From the NCBI GenBank assembly GCA_020350725.1, contig CP070719.1, positions 1,744,757 to 1,808,756 on the forward strand: a DNA stretch of 64,000 nucleotides, written 5' to 3'. Position numbers and translations under genes: made by a program. Below the pieces are notes generated by a model, which saw only the letters and a program-made list of their open reading frames with translations, had not been told where the DNA came from and made no database searches. Source of the stretch: a bacterium. GTDB taxonomy: Bacteria > BMS3Abin14. This document shows positions 35,065 to 44,826 of the stretch, piece by piece (positions within the stretch are counted from its first letter, which is position 1; each line of letters starts with the position of its first letter).

Positions 35065-36177
35065 CTACCCTTTCCCGTCACCGTGCCGATTGCCCCATTC
35101 CTCCTCCAGTTTCTCGATCTCTTGCATCAGGGCGTCAAGGGCTTTGTCGACTGTCATCTTACCCTTGACCTTGCCTCGGACGAAGAGGATCGCCGAGCCC
35201 TTTCCTCCCGCGATACCGGCATCGGACTCCCTTGCCTCCCCCGGCCCGTTGACAGGGCAACCCATGACGGCGATCTTGAGGGGCGCTCGGATCACCCGGA
35301 TCCTTTTTTCCACCTCTTCAGCCAGCTCGGCGACATCCACTTCGGCGCGGGCGCAGGTGGGGCAAGCCACCACCCCGGGACCGGCCCGCAGCCCCATTGA
35401 TCTCAGCAGTTCCAGGCCGGCGTATACCTCCGGGACCGGATCCCCCGACAGGGAAACCCTTATTGTGTCACCGATCCCGTCGGCCAGAAGGAGGGCGAGG
35501 GCCGCCGAGGTTCGCACCGACCCCGTCAGCGGCGTACCGGCCTCCGTCACGCCGAGGTGAAGGGGATAGTCCACCAGGTCCGAGAGGAGACGATAGGCTT
35601 CCACGGTCTCCAGGGGATCGGAGGCCTTCACCGAGAGTTTGAGGTCGTTAAAGCCCATCCCCTCCACGAGGTCAACGGACCGGAGACAGCTTTCCACCAG
35701 TGCCTGGGGGCAGGGATGCCGGTATTTTTTCAGCAGATCCCTCTCGAGCGACCCAGCGTTGACTCCGATCCTGACTGAGGCTCCCCTGTCCGCAGCGGCG
35801 GCGATCACCTCCCTGACCTTCGCCTCCGAACCTATGTTGCCGGGGTTTATCCGGACCGCATCGGCTCCTGCCATGAGAGAGCCTACGGCCAGGCGGTGGT
35901 CGAAGTGGATGTCGGCCACCAGGGGAAGGGCCACATTTTCCCTGAGGACCCTGAAACCCTCCAGGGCCGTCTCATCGGGCACGGACACCCTGACGATCTC
36001 GCATCCCGCCTGGGCCAACCTCCTGACCTGGTCAAGGGTCCCCTCCACATCGGCCGTTCTGGTGTTCGTCATGGACTGAACGGAGACGGGCGCGTGTCCG
36101 CCCACGATGACGGAACCCACCTTCACCGGACGGGTCGGCCTGCGAGAGGTCACCCTGCAGTCCCGAATGTCGTTCAT
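35065..36177 (-). CDS. ispG: 4-hydroxy-3-methylbut-2-enyl-diphosphate synthase (flavodoxin/ferredoxin)
   Basis: IspG carries out the sixth step of the MEP isoprenoid pathway, reductive ring opening of MEcPP to HMBPP, using a 4Fe-4S cluster. The 370-residue protein is the short two-domain bacterial type. It has a TIM-barrel start (VGSVIVGGHAPVSVQSMTNT) and the cluster ligands in VACPTCARAEVD and AVMGCPVNGPGEARESD. Its ATG overlaps the rseP stop by ATGA. The stop codon TAG lies inside a B'-type repeat, so the last residues (HGDGKG) may be where the repeat met the gene. The same window also carries dxs, dxr, ispA and uppS. Confidence 0.96.
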   Translation of the reverse strand: MNDIRDCRVTSRRPTRPVKVGSVIVGGHAPVSVQSMTNTRTADVEGTLDQVRRLAQAGCEIVRVSVPDETALEGFRVLRENVALPLVADIHFDHRLAVGSLMAGADAVRINPGNIGSEAKVREVIAAAADRGASVRIGVNAGSLERDLLKKYRHPCPQALVESCLRSVDLVEGMGFNDLKLSVKASDPLETVEAYRLLSDLVDYPLHLGVTEAGTPLTGSVRTSAALALLLADGIGDTIRVSLSGDPVPEVYAGLELLRSMGLRAGPGVVACPTCARAEVDVAELAEEVEKRIRVIRAPLKIAVMGCPVNGPGEARESDAGIAGGKGSAILFVRGKVKGKMTVDKALDALMQEIEKLEEEWGNRHGDGKG

Positions 36178-37475
36178 CTTCCCGACAGGAGCCTTAAAAT
36201 ATCGTTATAGGAGACCACAATGATGAGGAGAAGAAGGACCAGAAAACCGACCCGCTGGGCGATCTCCCTGTGACGGATATCAAGGGGTTTCCCCCTGATC
36301 CCCTCCCATCCCAGGAAGAACAGGTGACCGCCGTCGAGGACGGGGATGGGCAGCAGGTTCAGGATGCCGAGCTGCAGGCTCAGGAAGGCCATGAACTCGA
36401 TAAACCTCGACAGGCCGGCTCTTGCTGCCTCACCGGTGACCTGGAAGATCATGATCGGTCCACCCAGCATCTTGATGGAGGCCTTGAACGTCACCAGATC
36501 CAGGAGAAAACGGAAGGTCAGCTTGATGAGTTCGACATTCCGCTCGACACCCCTTGCTACAGCCTCGAAAAACGGATACCGCCTGCTGACGGTGCGGCTT
36601 TCCGGAGAGATGCCTATGAGCCCATGCCCTGTTTTCTCATCCGTCTGAGGGGTGACGTCGAGGCGCATCGTCTGACCATCTCTCTCCAGCCCGATGGTGA
36701 TCGATTTTCCGGGACTGCCGTGAATGATCCTGGCCATCTCGTTCCAATGGTTCACCGGCAACCCGCCCACCGAGAGGATCCTGTCTCCAGGCTTCAGCCC
36801 CGCGGCCTGGGCAGGATAGCCGGGGGCTATGCGGCCGACGACCGGCTCCATGACGGGCAGGACACCGAGCCCTTCCTCTCCCTTCATATCCTCCAGATTC
36901 ATCGGCAGCTCCACGACATGATCGTTCCGAAGGACCCGGGCGGAAAAGGTCTCGTTTGTCTGCATCGCTGCGGCTTCGAATAGGTCCTCCCATTTCTCCA
37001 CCTGATCATCACCGAAGGCCACGATGACGTCACCGACCTGGTATCCGGCTTTATCACCGGCGCTGCCGGGTACGATCCAGCCGACTATCGCCGGATCCTC
37101 GAAGAACGCCGGGATGCTCATACCCACCAGGAACACGGCGGACATCAATATGAAGGAGAGGACGAGGTTCATGACGGGCCCGGCGATCACGATCCCGGCC
37201 CGCTGCCTGGGTGGCCGGGAACTGTACATCTTCGGATCGTCCCAATCGAGATCCTCCTCCGGGTCCTCTCCCCTGAGCTTGACATAGCCACCCAGGGGGA
37301 TCCACGAGACGCAATATTCCGTCTCTCCCCTCCGAAATCCGAACATCTTCGGGGGAAACCCGATGGAGAAGCGATCCACGCCGACGCCCATTGCCTTGGC
37401 CACCAGAAAGTGCCCCAGCTCGTGAACGAAGACCAGGATACCAAGGACGATGATGAACGAGACTGTTGTTGTCAT
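36174..37475 (-). CDS. rseP: RseP-type intramembrane zinc metalloprotease (site-2 protease)
   Basis: This inner-membrane protease cleaves anti-sigma factors and signal-peptide remnants within the membrane. The 433-residue protein has the zinc motif HELGH (18-22) in its first transmembrane helix, two PDZ domains (about 110-275, with GSAGDKAGYQVGDVIVAF and GYPAQAAGLKPGDRILSV), and the second catalytic motif PVLDGGHLFF near the C-terminus. It starts at ATG 37475; ten extra upstream codons in the frame are not favoured. It is coupled to ispG by an ATGA overlap and follows dxr after 117 bases. The dxr-rseP neighbourhood is typical of Proteobacteria. Confidence 0.95.
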   Translation of the reverse strand: MTTTVSFIIVLGILVFVHELGHFLVAKAMGVGVDRFSIGFPPKMFGFRRGETEYCVSWIPLGGYVKLRGEDPEEDLDWDDPKMYSSRPPRQRAGIVIAGPVMNLVLSFILMSAVFLVGMSIPAFFEDPAIVGWIVPGSAGDKAGYQVGDVIVAFGDDQVEKWEDLFEAAAMQTNETFSARVLRNDHVVELPMNLEDMKGEEGLGVLPVMEPVVGRIAPGYPAQAAGLKPGDRILSVGGLPVNHWNEMARIIHGSPGKSITIGLERDGQTMRLDVTPQTDEKTGHGLIGISPESRTVSRRYPFFEAVARGVERNVELIKLTFRFLLDLVTFKASIKMLGGPIMIFQVTGEAARAGLSRFIEFMAFLSLQLGILNLLPIPVLDGGHLFFLGWEGIRGKPLDIRHREIAQRVGFLVLLLLIIVVSYNDILRLLSGR

Positions 37476-37592
37476 CAGGTTTTCTCCGTATGAATAGTCG
37501 CTCAATGCGGGCCGGCGGAAACCGTAAAACAGTCTCGCCGGAGGTGGAACGCACTCGGAGCCAGGCCCTGCGTCCCTGCTGCCGGGGTCACT

Positions 37593-38768
37593 TTACGCGG
37601 CTCCCCCAAAGGACAGCATAATCTCTCCGGCCGCCTGCCTCGCCCACCTGTCGCACTTCAGGACTTCAGAGAGGTCGGTGTCATCGATGGCCGGCGCCCT
37701 ATCCATGACCGCCTTCACCACCCCCGCTATCTCCTTGAACGGGAGCCTTCCCGCCAGGAAGGCGTCTACGGCTTCCTCGTTGGCGGCATTCATGCTGGCC
37801 GGAACGCCGCCCCCCCTCCTCAGCGCATCGTAGGCCAACCCCAGGCAGGGGAACAGGTCAAAATCCGGCCTGAAAAATTCAAGTTTCCTCGCCTCGGCAA
37901 GATCTAGGGGGTCGAAGGGGAGATCCATCCTTTCCGGATACCCCAGGGCGAAGGCTATGGGCAGGCGCATGTCGGTGACTCCCATCTGGGCCAGAATGGA
38001 TCCATCGATGAACTCCACCATGCTGTGGACGATGCTCTGGGGGTGGATGAGAACCTCTATCCTGTCTCCCGGCAGCCCGAAGAGCCAGTGTGCTTCAATG
38101 ACCTCGAGTCCCTTGTTCATCATGGTCGCGGAGTCGACCGTCACCTTGGGGCCCATTTTCCACTGAGGATGATCGAGGGCCATCTCCGGAGTCACCTCCT
38201 CCAGGATCCCCGGCCCCTTGCCGAAAAAGGGACCTCCCGAGGCGGTGAGAACCAGCTTTCGAAGGGCCTTCCTGTCCTGCCCCATGAGGACCTGAAAAAC
38301 GGCTGAATGTTCGCTGTCAATGGGCAGGATGCGTGCACCTCTTCGTTCGGCCTCCGCGGTGATGACGGCACCGGCGGACACGAGAGCTTCCTTGTTGGCC
38401 AGGGCGACGACCTTGCCCGCCTGCACGGCGGCGTATGTCGGCATGATCCCGGCCGCTCCGACCACCGAGGACACGACGATATCGGCATCGGGCAACGATG
38501 CCGCCTCAAGGATCCCCTGGGCGCCGCAGAGGACCTCGATGCCCGCCCCCTCCAGCCCCTTCTTGGCGTCAGCGGCGGCCTGATCATCGAAAAGGGCAAC
38601 TACCTTGGGCCTGAACCGTCTGGCCTGGTCCAGGATACCGCGGAAATCGGATCGGGAGGCCAGAGCGACAACTTCGAGATCTCCTGCCCGCCTTGCCACA
38701 ATATCGAGGGTGCTCAGGCCGATCGATCCCGTGGATCCCAGGATGGATATGCGTTTCCGAGTGGTCAT
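37593..38768 (-). CDS. dxr: 1-deoxy-D-xylulose 5-phosphate reductoisomerase
   Basis: Dxr rearranges and reduces DXP to MEP with NADPH, the committed MEP-pathway step. The 391-residue protein starts MTTRKRISILGSTGSIG, with the NADPH-binding glycine motif. It has the substrate and metal-binding region IDSEHSAVFQ, the ASGGPF loop, HPQWKMGPKVTVDSATMMNKGLE and MNAANEEAVDAFL. ATG 38768 (GAGG upstream) lies eight bases after cdsA. A longer frame that would overlap cdsA is rejected. Confidence 0.97.
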   Translation of the reverse strand: MTTRKRISILGSTGSIGLSTLDIVARRAGDLEVVALASRSDFRGILDQARRFRPKVVALFDDQAAADAKKGLEGAGIEVLCGAQGILEAASLPDADIVVSSVVGAAGIMPTYAAVQAGKVVALANKEALVSAGAVITAEAERRGARILPIDSEHSAVFQVLMGQDRKALRKLVLTASGGPFFGKGPGILEEVTPEMALDHPQWKMGPKVTVDSATMMNKGLEVIEAHWLFGLPGDRIEVLIHPQSIVHSMVEFIDGSILAQMGVTDMRLPIAFALGYPERMDLPFDPLDLAEARKLEFFRPDFDLFPCLGLAYDALRRGGGVPASMNAANEEAVDAFLAGRLPFKEIAGVVKAVMDRAPAIDDTDLSEVLKCDRWARQAAGEIMLSFGGAA

Positions 38769-38776
38769 CCGGTACC

Positions 38777-39565
38777 TCACAGGACCCAACGGACGAGATA
38801 GTAAAAGACGGGAAGGGTGAAGACGACCGAGTCGATGCGGTCGAGGACCCCGCCGTGCCCCGGGATAAGAGCTCCTGAGTCCTTGACTCCGGCATCCCGT
38901 TTGATGGCAGACTCTACAAGGTCACCCAATTGGCCCACGGCGGACAGGATCACTCCGGAAACGAGAAGAAAAGGCAGGCTCCAGGCCAGCGGTGAGAGGT
39001 ATCTGAAAGCCAGAGCCACCGCGCAGGATGAAAGCAGGCCTGCGATAAAGCCCTCCACGGTCTTGTTGGGGCTGATCCTGGGAGCCAGTTTCCTCCTTCC
39101 GAATGCCGAACCGACGTAGAAGGCGGATGTGTCGGTGACCCAGACGATCGCCAGCGGAAAGAGAAGAGCGATCCTCCCGTGGGGAAGGCGGAAGTAGAGC
39201 ATCGCGTGGGCCAGCGTCCAGCCGACCACGATAACACTGAACAGGCCTCCGGCGATCTGATGCGAGGCGCCCTGAAAAACACCCCGGAAAACGGGAGGCA
39301 ACGACATGACGAGGACCGCAGCGACGGCACCCGCGGCGAGCCCCAGATCGTATCCCAGCGACACGCCGGCCAGGAGACACCCCGCGCCCAGGACAGCCCA
39401 CGGATAGGAGAATCCGGCACCGGCCTCCGAGAGCATGACCGACAGCTCCTTCAGGGCAGCGAGAACGATTCCGGCGATGAGAATGAGTGAGAAAACGGGC
39501 GGCGCGAAAAGAAGAACGGCCAGAACGATCCCGCCCAGGACAATTGCGGAAATGACCCTCGTCAT
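38777..39565 (-). CDS. cdsA: Phosphatidate cytidylyltransferase
   Basis: CdsA makes CDP-diacylglycerol from phosphatidic acid and CTP, the precursor of membrane phospholipids. The 262-residue protein is almost entirely hydrophobic helices. It ends with the family signature SAIKRDAGVKDSG followed by PGHGGVLDRIDS, which holds the metal-binding aspartates. The ATG overlaps the uppS stop by ATGA. This uppS-cdsA-dxr-rseP order is widely conserved and places phospholipid, undecaprenyl and isoprenoid synthesis in one transcription unit. Confidence 0.96.
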   Translation of the reverse strand: MTRVISAIVLGGIVLAVLLFAPPVFSLILIAGIVLAALKELSVMLSEAGAGFSYPWAVLGAGCLLAGVSLGYDLGLAAGAVAAVLVMSLPPVFRGVFQGASHQIAGGLFSVIVVGWTLAHAMLYFRLPHGRIALLFPLAIVWVTDTSAFYVGSAFGRRKLAPRISPNKTVEGFIAGLLSSCAVALAFRYLSPLAWSLPFLLVSGVILSAVGQLGDLVESAIKRDAGVKDSGALIPGHGGVLDRIDSVVFTLPVFYYLVRWVL

Positions 39566-40299
39566 CCCGATTCCGTCTCCTCCTTGACCTGATCCGAGGT
39601 CATCCCGAACCGCCTCTCACGCCCTCCGAAATCCCTTATGGCCTCCCTCAGATCATCCACTGTGAAGTCCGGCCAGAGCTTTTCGGTGACGAAGAACTCG
39701 GCGTAAGCGGCCTGCCAGAGGAGAAAATTGCTGATCCTCATCTCACCGCTGGTCCTTATGATAAGATCGGGATCGGGTATGCCGGAGGTGGAGAGATAAC
39801 CGCTGAAATCCTCCTCGCTCAGGGCGTCGGGAGTCTTCCCGCTCCGGGCTACCTCCTCGGACCAGCGCCTGGCCGCGTCCACGATGTCCTGGCGACCGCT
39901 GTAGCTCAGGGCGAGGATGAGGGTCAGGCCATCGTTACCGGCGGACCGATCGGTCACTCGACTGAGGGTCCTTCTGACATCTTCCGGGATCTCCTCGATC
40001 CTTCCGATGGTCCTCAGCCGGATGTTGTTCTTCATGATGGTGTCCAGCTCCCTTTCCAGGTACTGTTCCAGAAGGACCATCAGTGCATTGACCTCATCCT
40101 CCGGCCTCCTCCAGTTCTCCCTCGAGAACGCAAACAGAGTAAGGTACTCAACCCCGGCGCGAGCGCATTCCTCAACGACTGCACGGACGGCCTTCACGCC
40201 GGCACGGTGCCCGGCGATACGCGGAAGACCGCGGGCCTTGGCCCACCTTCCGTTGCCGTCCATTATGGTGGCGATATGGCGCGGGATATTTGTTTCCAA
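39562..40299 (-). CDS. uppS: Isoprenyl (undecaprenyl) diphosphate synthase
   Basis: UppS extends farnesyl diphosphate with cis-isoprene units to the C55 lipid carrier for peptidoglycan and other envelope polymers. The 245-residue protein has IMDGNGRWAKARGLPR with the catalytic Asp14, LTLFAFSRENWRRP, and the C-terminal PDLIIRTSGEMRISNFLLWQ. It probably starts at a TTG (40299), because the family starts about 12 residues before DGNGRW and no ATG or GTG fits; AGGGGT lies upstream. It is followed by cdsA with a 4-base overlap and preceded by frr with a 43-base gap. Confidence 0.95.
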   Translation of the reverse strand: METNIPRHIATIMDGNGRWAKARGLPRIAGHRAGVKAVRAVVEECARAGVEYLTLFAFSRENWRRPEDEVNALMVLLEQYLERELDTIMKNNIRLRTIGRIEEIPEDVRRTLSRVTDRSAGNDGLTLILALSYSGRQDIVDAARRWSEEVARSGKTPDALSEEDFSGYLSTSGIPDPDLIIRTSGEMRISNFLLWQAAYAEFFVTEKLWPDFTVDDLREAIRDFGGRERRFGMTSDQVKEETESG

Positions 40300-40342
40300 T
40301 CTATCAGGACCCCTGGGGCCGGGGAATGTGGGAGGTGAGGAC

Positions 40343-40900
40343 CTAGACTTCCAGGATTTCCTTTTCCTTGTTCTGAACCGTCTCGTCCACCTTATCGATG
40401 AACCGGTCCGTGATTTTCTGGATCTCGTCCTGGGCCCGCCGAAGATCGTCCTCGGAGATCATCTTCTCCTTTTCAAACTCCTTTGCGTCCGAAATGGCGT
40501 CCCGGCGGATATTGCGGACAGCGACCTTACAGTCCTCACCGTGACGTTTGACCACCTTGACCAGCTGAACCCGACGCTCCTCAGTGAGCGGGGGTATCGG
40601 TATCCTGATGACCTTTCCGTCGTTGGAGGGCGTCAGTCCGAGATCCGAACGCATGATCGCCTTCTCGATCTCCTTGATGACGGAGGTGTCCCACGGTTGG
40701 ATTACGATGAGGCGGCTTTCGGGTACGGAGAGGGTCGCCAGCTGGTTCAGAGGGGTTGCTGCGTCGTAGTATTCCACTGTGATCCCGTCGAGGATGGAGA
40801 GGGAGGCCCTTCCCGTCCTGATCACGGCCAGTTCTCTTACCAGAGAATCCAGGGATTTCTCCATTTTTTTCTCTGTGTCCCGGTAGAGCTCCTTGACCAT
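40343..40900 (-). CDS. frr: Ribosome recycling factor
   Basis: RRF splits post-termination ribosomes together with EF-G. The 185-residue protein has the three-helix bundle pattern with [60 protein letters not shown] and RNIRRDA. The ATG at 40900 overlaps the pyrH stop by one base (TGATG); an in-frame TTG one codon earlier is not favoured. Order tsf-pyrH-frr-uppS is standard. Confidence 0.97.
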   Translation of the reverse strand: MVKELYRDTEKKMEKSLDSLVRELAVIRTGRASLSILDGITVEYYDAATPLNQLATLSVPESRLIVIQPWDTSVIKEIEKAIMRSDLGLTPSNDGKVIRIPIPPLTEERRVQLVKVVKRHGEDCKVAVRNIRRDAISDAKEFEKEKMISEDDLRRAQDEIQKITDRFIDKVDETVQNKEKEILEV

Positions 40901-41625
40901 CAATCCTCCTCCGCAGTAACGACGGTCCCCACCGCTTCACCCTTTGCTGCCCGGATCATGTTTCCCCTGATTAGCAGATTGAATACCATGATGGACATAC
41001 CGTTGTCCATGCAAAGGGCGATGGCGGCCGAATCCATGATTCCCAACCGTTTCTCGAGAACCTCCTTGTAGGTCAATTGTTCATATTTCACGGCATCCGG
41101 ATTGACCTTGGGATCCTCTGAGTAGACCCCGTCCACCTTGGTGGCTTTCATGAGGATATCGGCCCCTATCTCCATGGCGCGCAGGGCCGCTGCGGTGTCT
41201 GTGGTGAAGAACGGGTTACCCGTCCCCGCGGCGAAGATGACCACACGGCCCTTCTCAAGGTGCCTGATGGCCCGGCGCCGGATGTAGGGCTCGGAGACCT
41301 GGCTCATGTCGATGGCGGATTGAACACGGGTGCTGATCCCGAGCCTCTCCAGAGCACTCTGAAGGGCCAGGGCATTGATCATCGTGGCGATCATCCCCAT
41401 GTAATCGCCCGTGGCGCGCTCGATAACGGCCCTGCTGTCGGCAACTCCGCGGAAGATGTTGCCCCCCCCGATGACGAGGGCGACCTGAACACCCAGCTTG
41501 TGGACTTCCGCCACTTCCCCGGCAATTCTCCCAACCTCGTCGAGATCGAGACCGAAGGCCTCCTTGCCAAGCAGGGCCTCCCCGCTGAGCTTCAGCAGGA
41601 TCCGGCTGTAATGAGAATGAGACAT
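40900..41625 (-). CDS. pyrH: Uridylate kinase (UMP kinase)
   Basis: PyrH phosphorylates UMP to UDP and is the hexameric bacterial type regulated by GTP and UTP. The 241-residue protein shows [10 protein letters not shown] at the ATP site, [48 protein letters not shown] and [10 protein letters not shown]. It starts at ATG 41625 after a 79-base gap from tsf that carries no clear promoter, and is coupled to frr by a one-base stop/start overlap. Confidence 0.97.
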   Translation of the reverse strand: MSHSHYSRILLKLSGEALLGKEAFGLDLDEVGRIAGEVAEVHKLGVQVALVIGGGNIFRGVADSRAVIERATGDYMGMIATMINALALQSALERLGISTRVQSAIDMSQVSEPYIRRRAIRHLEKGRVVIFAAGTGNPFFTTDTAAALRAMEIGADILMKATKVDGVYSEDPKVNPDAVKYEQLTYKEVLEKRLGIMDSAAIALCMDNGMSIMVFNLLIRGNMIRAAKGEAVGTVVTAEED

Positions 41626-41704
41626 TGGCTGGTCCTGAGTCCTGTGTACCGGGTCCTGAGTTCTTGACCGCTCATTTCTTATCTCTTGGTCATTCCACCT
41701 GACT

Positions 41705-42319
41705 TCAGCAGGAAACCTTTTCCTGCCCTTCTCCGATCTCGAACCTGGCGAACCTTCTCAGCTGGATGTTCTCCCCCAGCTTGCCCGCGACGGCCTTTAT
41801 CCTGTCGGACACCTTGACACCGTTCTCCTTGATGAACTCCTGTTCCTCGAGGCAGATCTGCTGGAGATATTTGTCGATTTTACCGTCCACGATCTTGTCC
41901 ACGACCTTCTCGGGCTTACCGGAATCCAGTGCCTGGGCACGATAGATCTCTCTCTCCTTCGCCAGGTGATCCTCCGGGACGTCCTCCCGTCTGACGAAGA
42001 GGGGCTTGGCGGCTGCGATCTGCATGGCCATGTCGGACACCAGGGCCTGAAAATCATCCGTCCTGGCAACGAAGTCCGTCTCGCAGTTGATCTCCACCAG
42101 AACTCCGATCTTGCCTCCCATATGGATGTAGGATCCCACCACACCTTCGCTGGCCTCCCTGCCGGCCCTTTTGGCAGCCGCTGACAGGCCCTTCTTCCTC
42201 AGATATTCGATGGCCTTTTCCTCGTCACCGTCCGTCTCGGCGAGGGCAGCCTTGCAGTCCATGAATCCTGCACCTGTTTTCTCTCTCAGTTCCTTGACTT
42301 TTCCTGCGCTGATGGTCAT
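41705..42319 (-). CDS. tsf: Elongation factor Ts (short form)
   Basis: EF-Ts exchanges GDP for GTP on EF-Tu. The 204-residue protein has the N-terminal UBA-like domain with the signature [15 protein letters not shown] and the core TDFVAR motif in [15 protein letters not shown]. It is shorter than the 280-residue E. coli protein and keeps essentially a single core subdomain plus a C-terminal helical part, as in several Deltaproteobacteria and Thermus. The ATG overlaps the rpsB stop by ATGA, so the two are translationally coupled. Confidence 0.96.
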   Translation of the reverse strand: MTISAGKVKELREKTGAGFMDCKAALAETDGDEEKAIEYLRKKGLSAAAKRAGREASEGVVGSYIHMGGKIGVLVEINCETDFVARTDDFQALVSDMAMQIAAAKPLFVRREDVPEDHLAKEREIYRAQALDSGKPEKVVDKIVDGKIDKYLQQICLEEQEFIKENGVKVSDRIKAVAGKLGENIQLRRFARFEIGEGQEKVSC

Positions 42320-43188
42320 TCCTTTTCCTCCTCGGCGGGATCCTGTACAGGTTCCCCGGCAGCCTCATCTGTATCGGCCTCGGCGACCTCCTCCACAGGC
42401 TCAGCGGCTGCATCCTCTGCTTCCGGCGCATCAGGTGGCGGAGCCTCCGGACCCTCGGGACCGGAGGCGTCGGCGGGCTCCACGACACCGACGTCATCTG
42501 CGCCCACCAGCTGCTGTCCCTCGATCACGGCGTCAGCGATCTTTGCCGTGAACAGGCGGATGGACCGGATGGCGTCATCGTTACCGGGTATGACGTAATC
42601 CACCATGTCCGGATCGCAATTTGTATCGACGACGGCCATGACGGGGATGCCCAATTTGCGAACCTCACGGACGGCGATCTCCTCCCGCTTCGGATCCACG
42701 ACAAAAACGGCATCGGGAAGCCTGGGCATCTCTTTGATGCCTTCCAGGTTATGGGCGAGTTTGGCCTGCTCCTTCTGAATTCCGAGGATCTCCTTTTTCG
42801 TCAGCCCTCCCCAATCCTGCTCCTGCTCCATGGCCTCATACTTCTTCAGGCGGGCGACACTCTTCTTGATGGTGGCGAAGTTCGTCAGGAGACCGCCCAG
42901 CCACCTCTGATTGACGTAGGGCATCCCGCACCTCTCCGCCTCTTCCCTGATGGAGTCCTGTGCCTGCTTTTTCGTCCCCACGAACAGGACGACCCCGCCG
43001 CCCGCCGAAAGCTCACGGACGAACCTGTAGGCCTCCTTGAAAAGCCTGAGTGTCTTCTGAAGGTCGATGATGTAGATGCCGTTTCTCGCCCCGAAGATAT
43101 ACCGCTGCATCTTCGGGTTCCAACGGCGTGTTTGGTGTCCGAAATGGACACCGGCTTCCAGTAGCTGCTTCATCGTGACAACTGCCAT
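42316..43188 (-). CDS. rpsB: 30S ribosomal protein S2 with acidic C-terminal extension
   Basis: S2 binds the 30S head-body junction and is needed for S1 binding. The 290-residue protein has the S2 signatures [60 protein letters not shown] and [20 protein letters not shown]. After the globular part (about 228) it carries a 60-residue tail rich in Glu, Pro, Ala and Asp, absent from short S2 proteins and probably disordered. A good ribosome-binding site (AAGGAGG) precedes the ATG. A leader of about 200 bases fits the usual S2 autoregulation, but no element is proven. Confidence 0.96.
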   Translation of the reverse strand: MAVVTMKQLLEAGVHFGHQTRRWNPKMQRYIFGARNGIYIIDLQKTLRLFKEAYRFVRELSAGGGVVLFVGTKKQAQDSIREEAERCGMPYVNQRWLGGLLTNFATIKKSVARLKKYEAMEQEQDWGGLTKKEILGIQKEQAKLAHNLEGIKEMPRLPDAVFVVDPKREEIAVREVRKLGIPVMAVVDTNCDPDMVDYVIPGNDDAIRSIRLFTAKIADAVIEGQQLVGADDVGVVEPADASGPEGPEAPPPDAPEAEDAAAEPVEEVAEADTDEAAGEPVQDPAEEEKE

Positions 43189-43439
43189 TTCAACTCCTCC
43201 TTGACGATCGGTTTTCCCTCCACCCCTTCGTCTGTCGAAGAGAACCTCGGCCGAACCGCACCTGACTGTCTCGCCAGTGCTCCAGAGGAGGTCAAGCGAA
43301 ACCGTCCCATCGTGGCTTTCAAGCGTTGACGGATGGTGTGGCGAAGGCGGGCACCGCTCTTCGTTCCCGGGGTGTGCGTAGTTAAACGATTTTTACTATC
43401 AGATAACGGCGCTTATCGCAATAGAATAGAAGATCTTTC
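43189..43439 (-). promoter_or_regulatory. Candidate rpsB promoter and long leader
   Basis: On the minus strand TTGCGA (43421-43416) and TAGTAA (43398-43393) are 17 bases apart, a weak sigma-70-like pair at the edge of an AT-rich patch. That would give a leader of about 195 bases before rpsB. The leader is not repeat sequence. A GATAA...TTATC inverted repeat overlaps the promoter spacer. The -10 match is poor (three of six). Confidence 0.3.
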
Positions 43440-43630
43440 GGAGTATTCGGTATCCTGCAGTCAGTGTTCAGGGGGCAGGATGAGCAGAAACTGGCAATTG
43501 GAGATTAGAGATTAGAAAAGCAGAGTTGTAGTTCTAATGATCTTTCTAATGCTCTAATGTCTAATGTTCCAATGCTCATCTCTCTAATGCTCTAATGTCC
43601 AATGCTCTAACGTTCTATATTCTGACCACT
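43440..43630. repeat. Palindromic B-C-C'-B' repeat module between argJ and rpsB
   Basis: Plus-strand order: GGTATCCTGCAGTCAGTGTT (B), GGCAATTGGAGATTAGAGAT (C), CTAATGCTCTAATGTCTAAT and related words (C'), then TATATTCTGACCACT (B'), which ends exactly at the stop codon of argJ (43631). Confidence 0.8.
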
Positions 43631-44824
43631 TCAGGATCGATATTCCGAATTGATCCTCACGTACTCTTCCGTGAGATCGGTGGTCAGCACGCAGGCCTCG
43701 CCGGGACCCTTCCCGATGGCAACCGTAATGGTGTAACGGTCGCCTGCCATGACGCCGGCCGCCAGCTCCTCCCGGTAATTCTCCGCCGGATTCCCGTTCT
43801 CGATAACGGTGACATCGCCGATCCGCAGGGAGAATTCCTCAGGAGAAGTCCTGGCACCCGCGTATCCGACAGCGACCGCGATCCTGCCCCAATTGGGGTC
43901 GGCGGCGGCCAGGGCCGTCTTCACCAGCAGGGACTGCCCGATGGACTTCGCTGTCCGCCGGGCCTCCCCGTGATCGGCCGCGCCCGTGACCCTGATCTCG
44001 ACCACCTTTTTGGTCCCCTCTCCATCGGAGACGATCATCTCGGCCAGGGCGCGGCAGACTTCCCTTAATCCGTCCCGGATGGCCTCCCCGTCGGTGTCGT
44101 TCTCCGGGCCGGGCCCCACTCCGGAAGCGAGGAAAAGGACGGTATCGTTGGTGCTCGTGTCCCCGTCCACGGTCACCGCATTGAAGGTGACATCCACGGC
44201 CTCCGACAGCATCTCCGTCATCAGCGGCGCCGGGATGTCTGCATCGGTGAGGATAAAAGCCAGCATGGTCGCCATATCCGGGGCGATCATTCCGGCCCCC
44301 TTGGCGACACCGGCGAGCCTGATGCTGCCCGTCGAAAGAGCCACCTCCACCGAGGTGGACTTCGGATAGGTGTCTGTGGTCATGATCGCCCGGGCGAATT
44401 CCTCGAGTCCGTCGGGGGACAGATCGTCCGACAAGGTCCTCAGGGCGGCTGTCATGCGATCCGCGGGAAGCCTCTCACCGACCACCCCTGTGGAACAGTT
44501 CAGTACCATCTCGTCGGCCACTCCAAGGTGATCTGCCAGCGCCCGGCAGAGTGCGACAGCGTCAGCCATCCCCTGTCGACCCGTCATACAGTTGGCGTTG
44601 CCGCTGTTGACGAGCACGGCCCTGGCCGTGCCGGACCCGACACGCTCTGAGGTCAGCACAACCGGCGCTGCCGCCATCCTGTTGCGGGTGAAGGTGCCGG
44701 CAGCCGAGGCCACCTTCTCGCAGAAGATCAGCCCCATATCCAGGCGGCCGTCGCCCTTGCCCCTGACATCCGCCGAGGCGGTGGAAACGAGAAATCCCGG
44801 AACGCGAAGGTTACCCCTACCCAC
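43631..44824 (-). CDS. argJ: Glutamate N-acetyltransferase / ornithine acetyltransferase
   Basis: ArgJ transfers acetyl from N-acetylornithine to glutamate in the arginine acetyl cycle; bifunctional forms also use acetyl-CoA. The 397-residue proprotein has the self-cleavage motif in KGAGMIAPDMATMLAF, where the Thr becomes the new N-terminal nucleophile. It also has VLVNSGNANCMTG, NCSTGVVGERLP, TVDGDTSTNDT and ADPNWGRIAVAVGYAG. GTG 44824 is chosen because GGAGG is seven bases upstream; a GTG two codons earlier forms a GTGA overlap with the kinase gene. A possible short ArgA acetyltransferase is encoded at 51891-52361. Confidence 0.93.
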   Translation of the reverse strand: MGRGNLRVPGFLVSTASADVRGKGDGRLDMGLIFCEKVASAAGTFTRNRMAAAPVVLTSERVGSGTARAVLVNSGNANCMTGRQGMADAVALCRALADHLGVADEMVLNCSTGVVGERLPADRMTAALRTLSDDLSPDGLEEFARAIMTTDTYPKSTSVEVALSTGSIRLAGVAKGAGMIAPDMATMLAFILTDADIPAPLMTEMLSEAVDVTFNAVTVDGDTSTNDTVLFLASGVGPGPENDTDGEAIRDGLREVCRALAEMIVSDGEGTKKVVEIRVTGAADHGEARRTAKSIGQSLLVKTALAAADPNWGRIAVAVGYAGARTSPEEFSLRIGDVTVIENGNPAENYREELAAGVMAGDRYTITVAIGKGPGEACVLTTDLTEEYVRINSEYRS

Positions 44825-44826
44825 CC

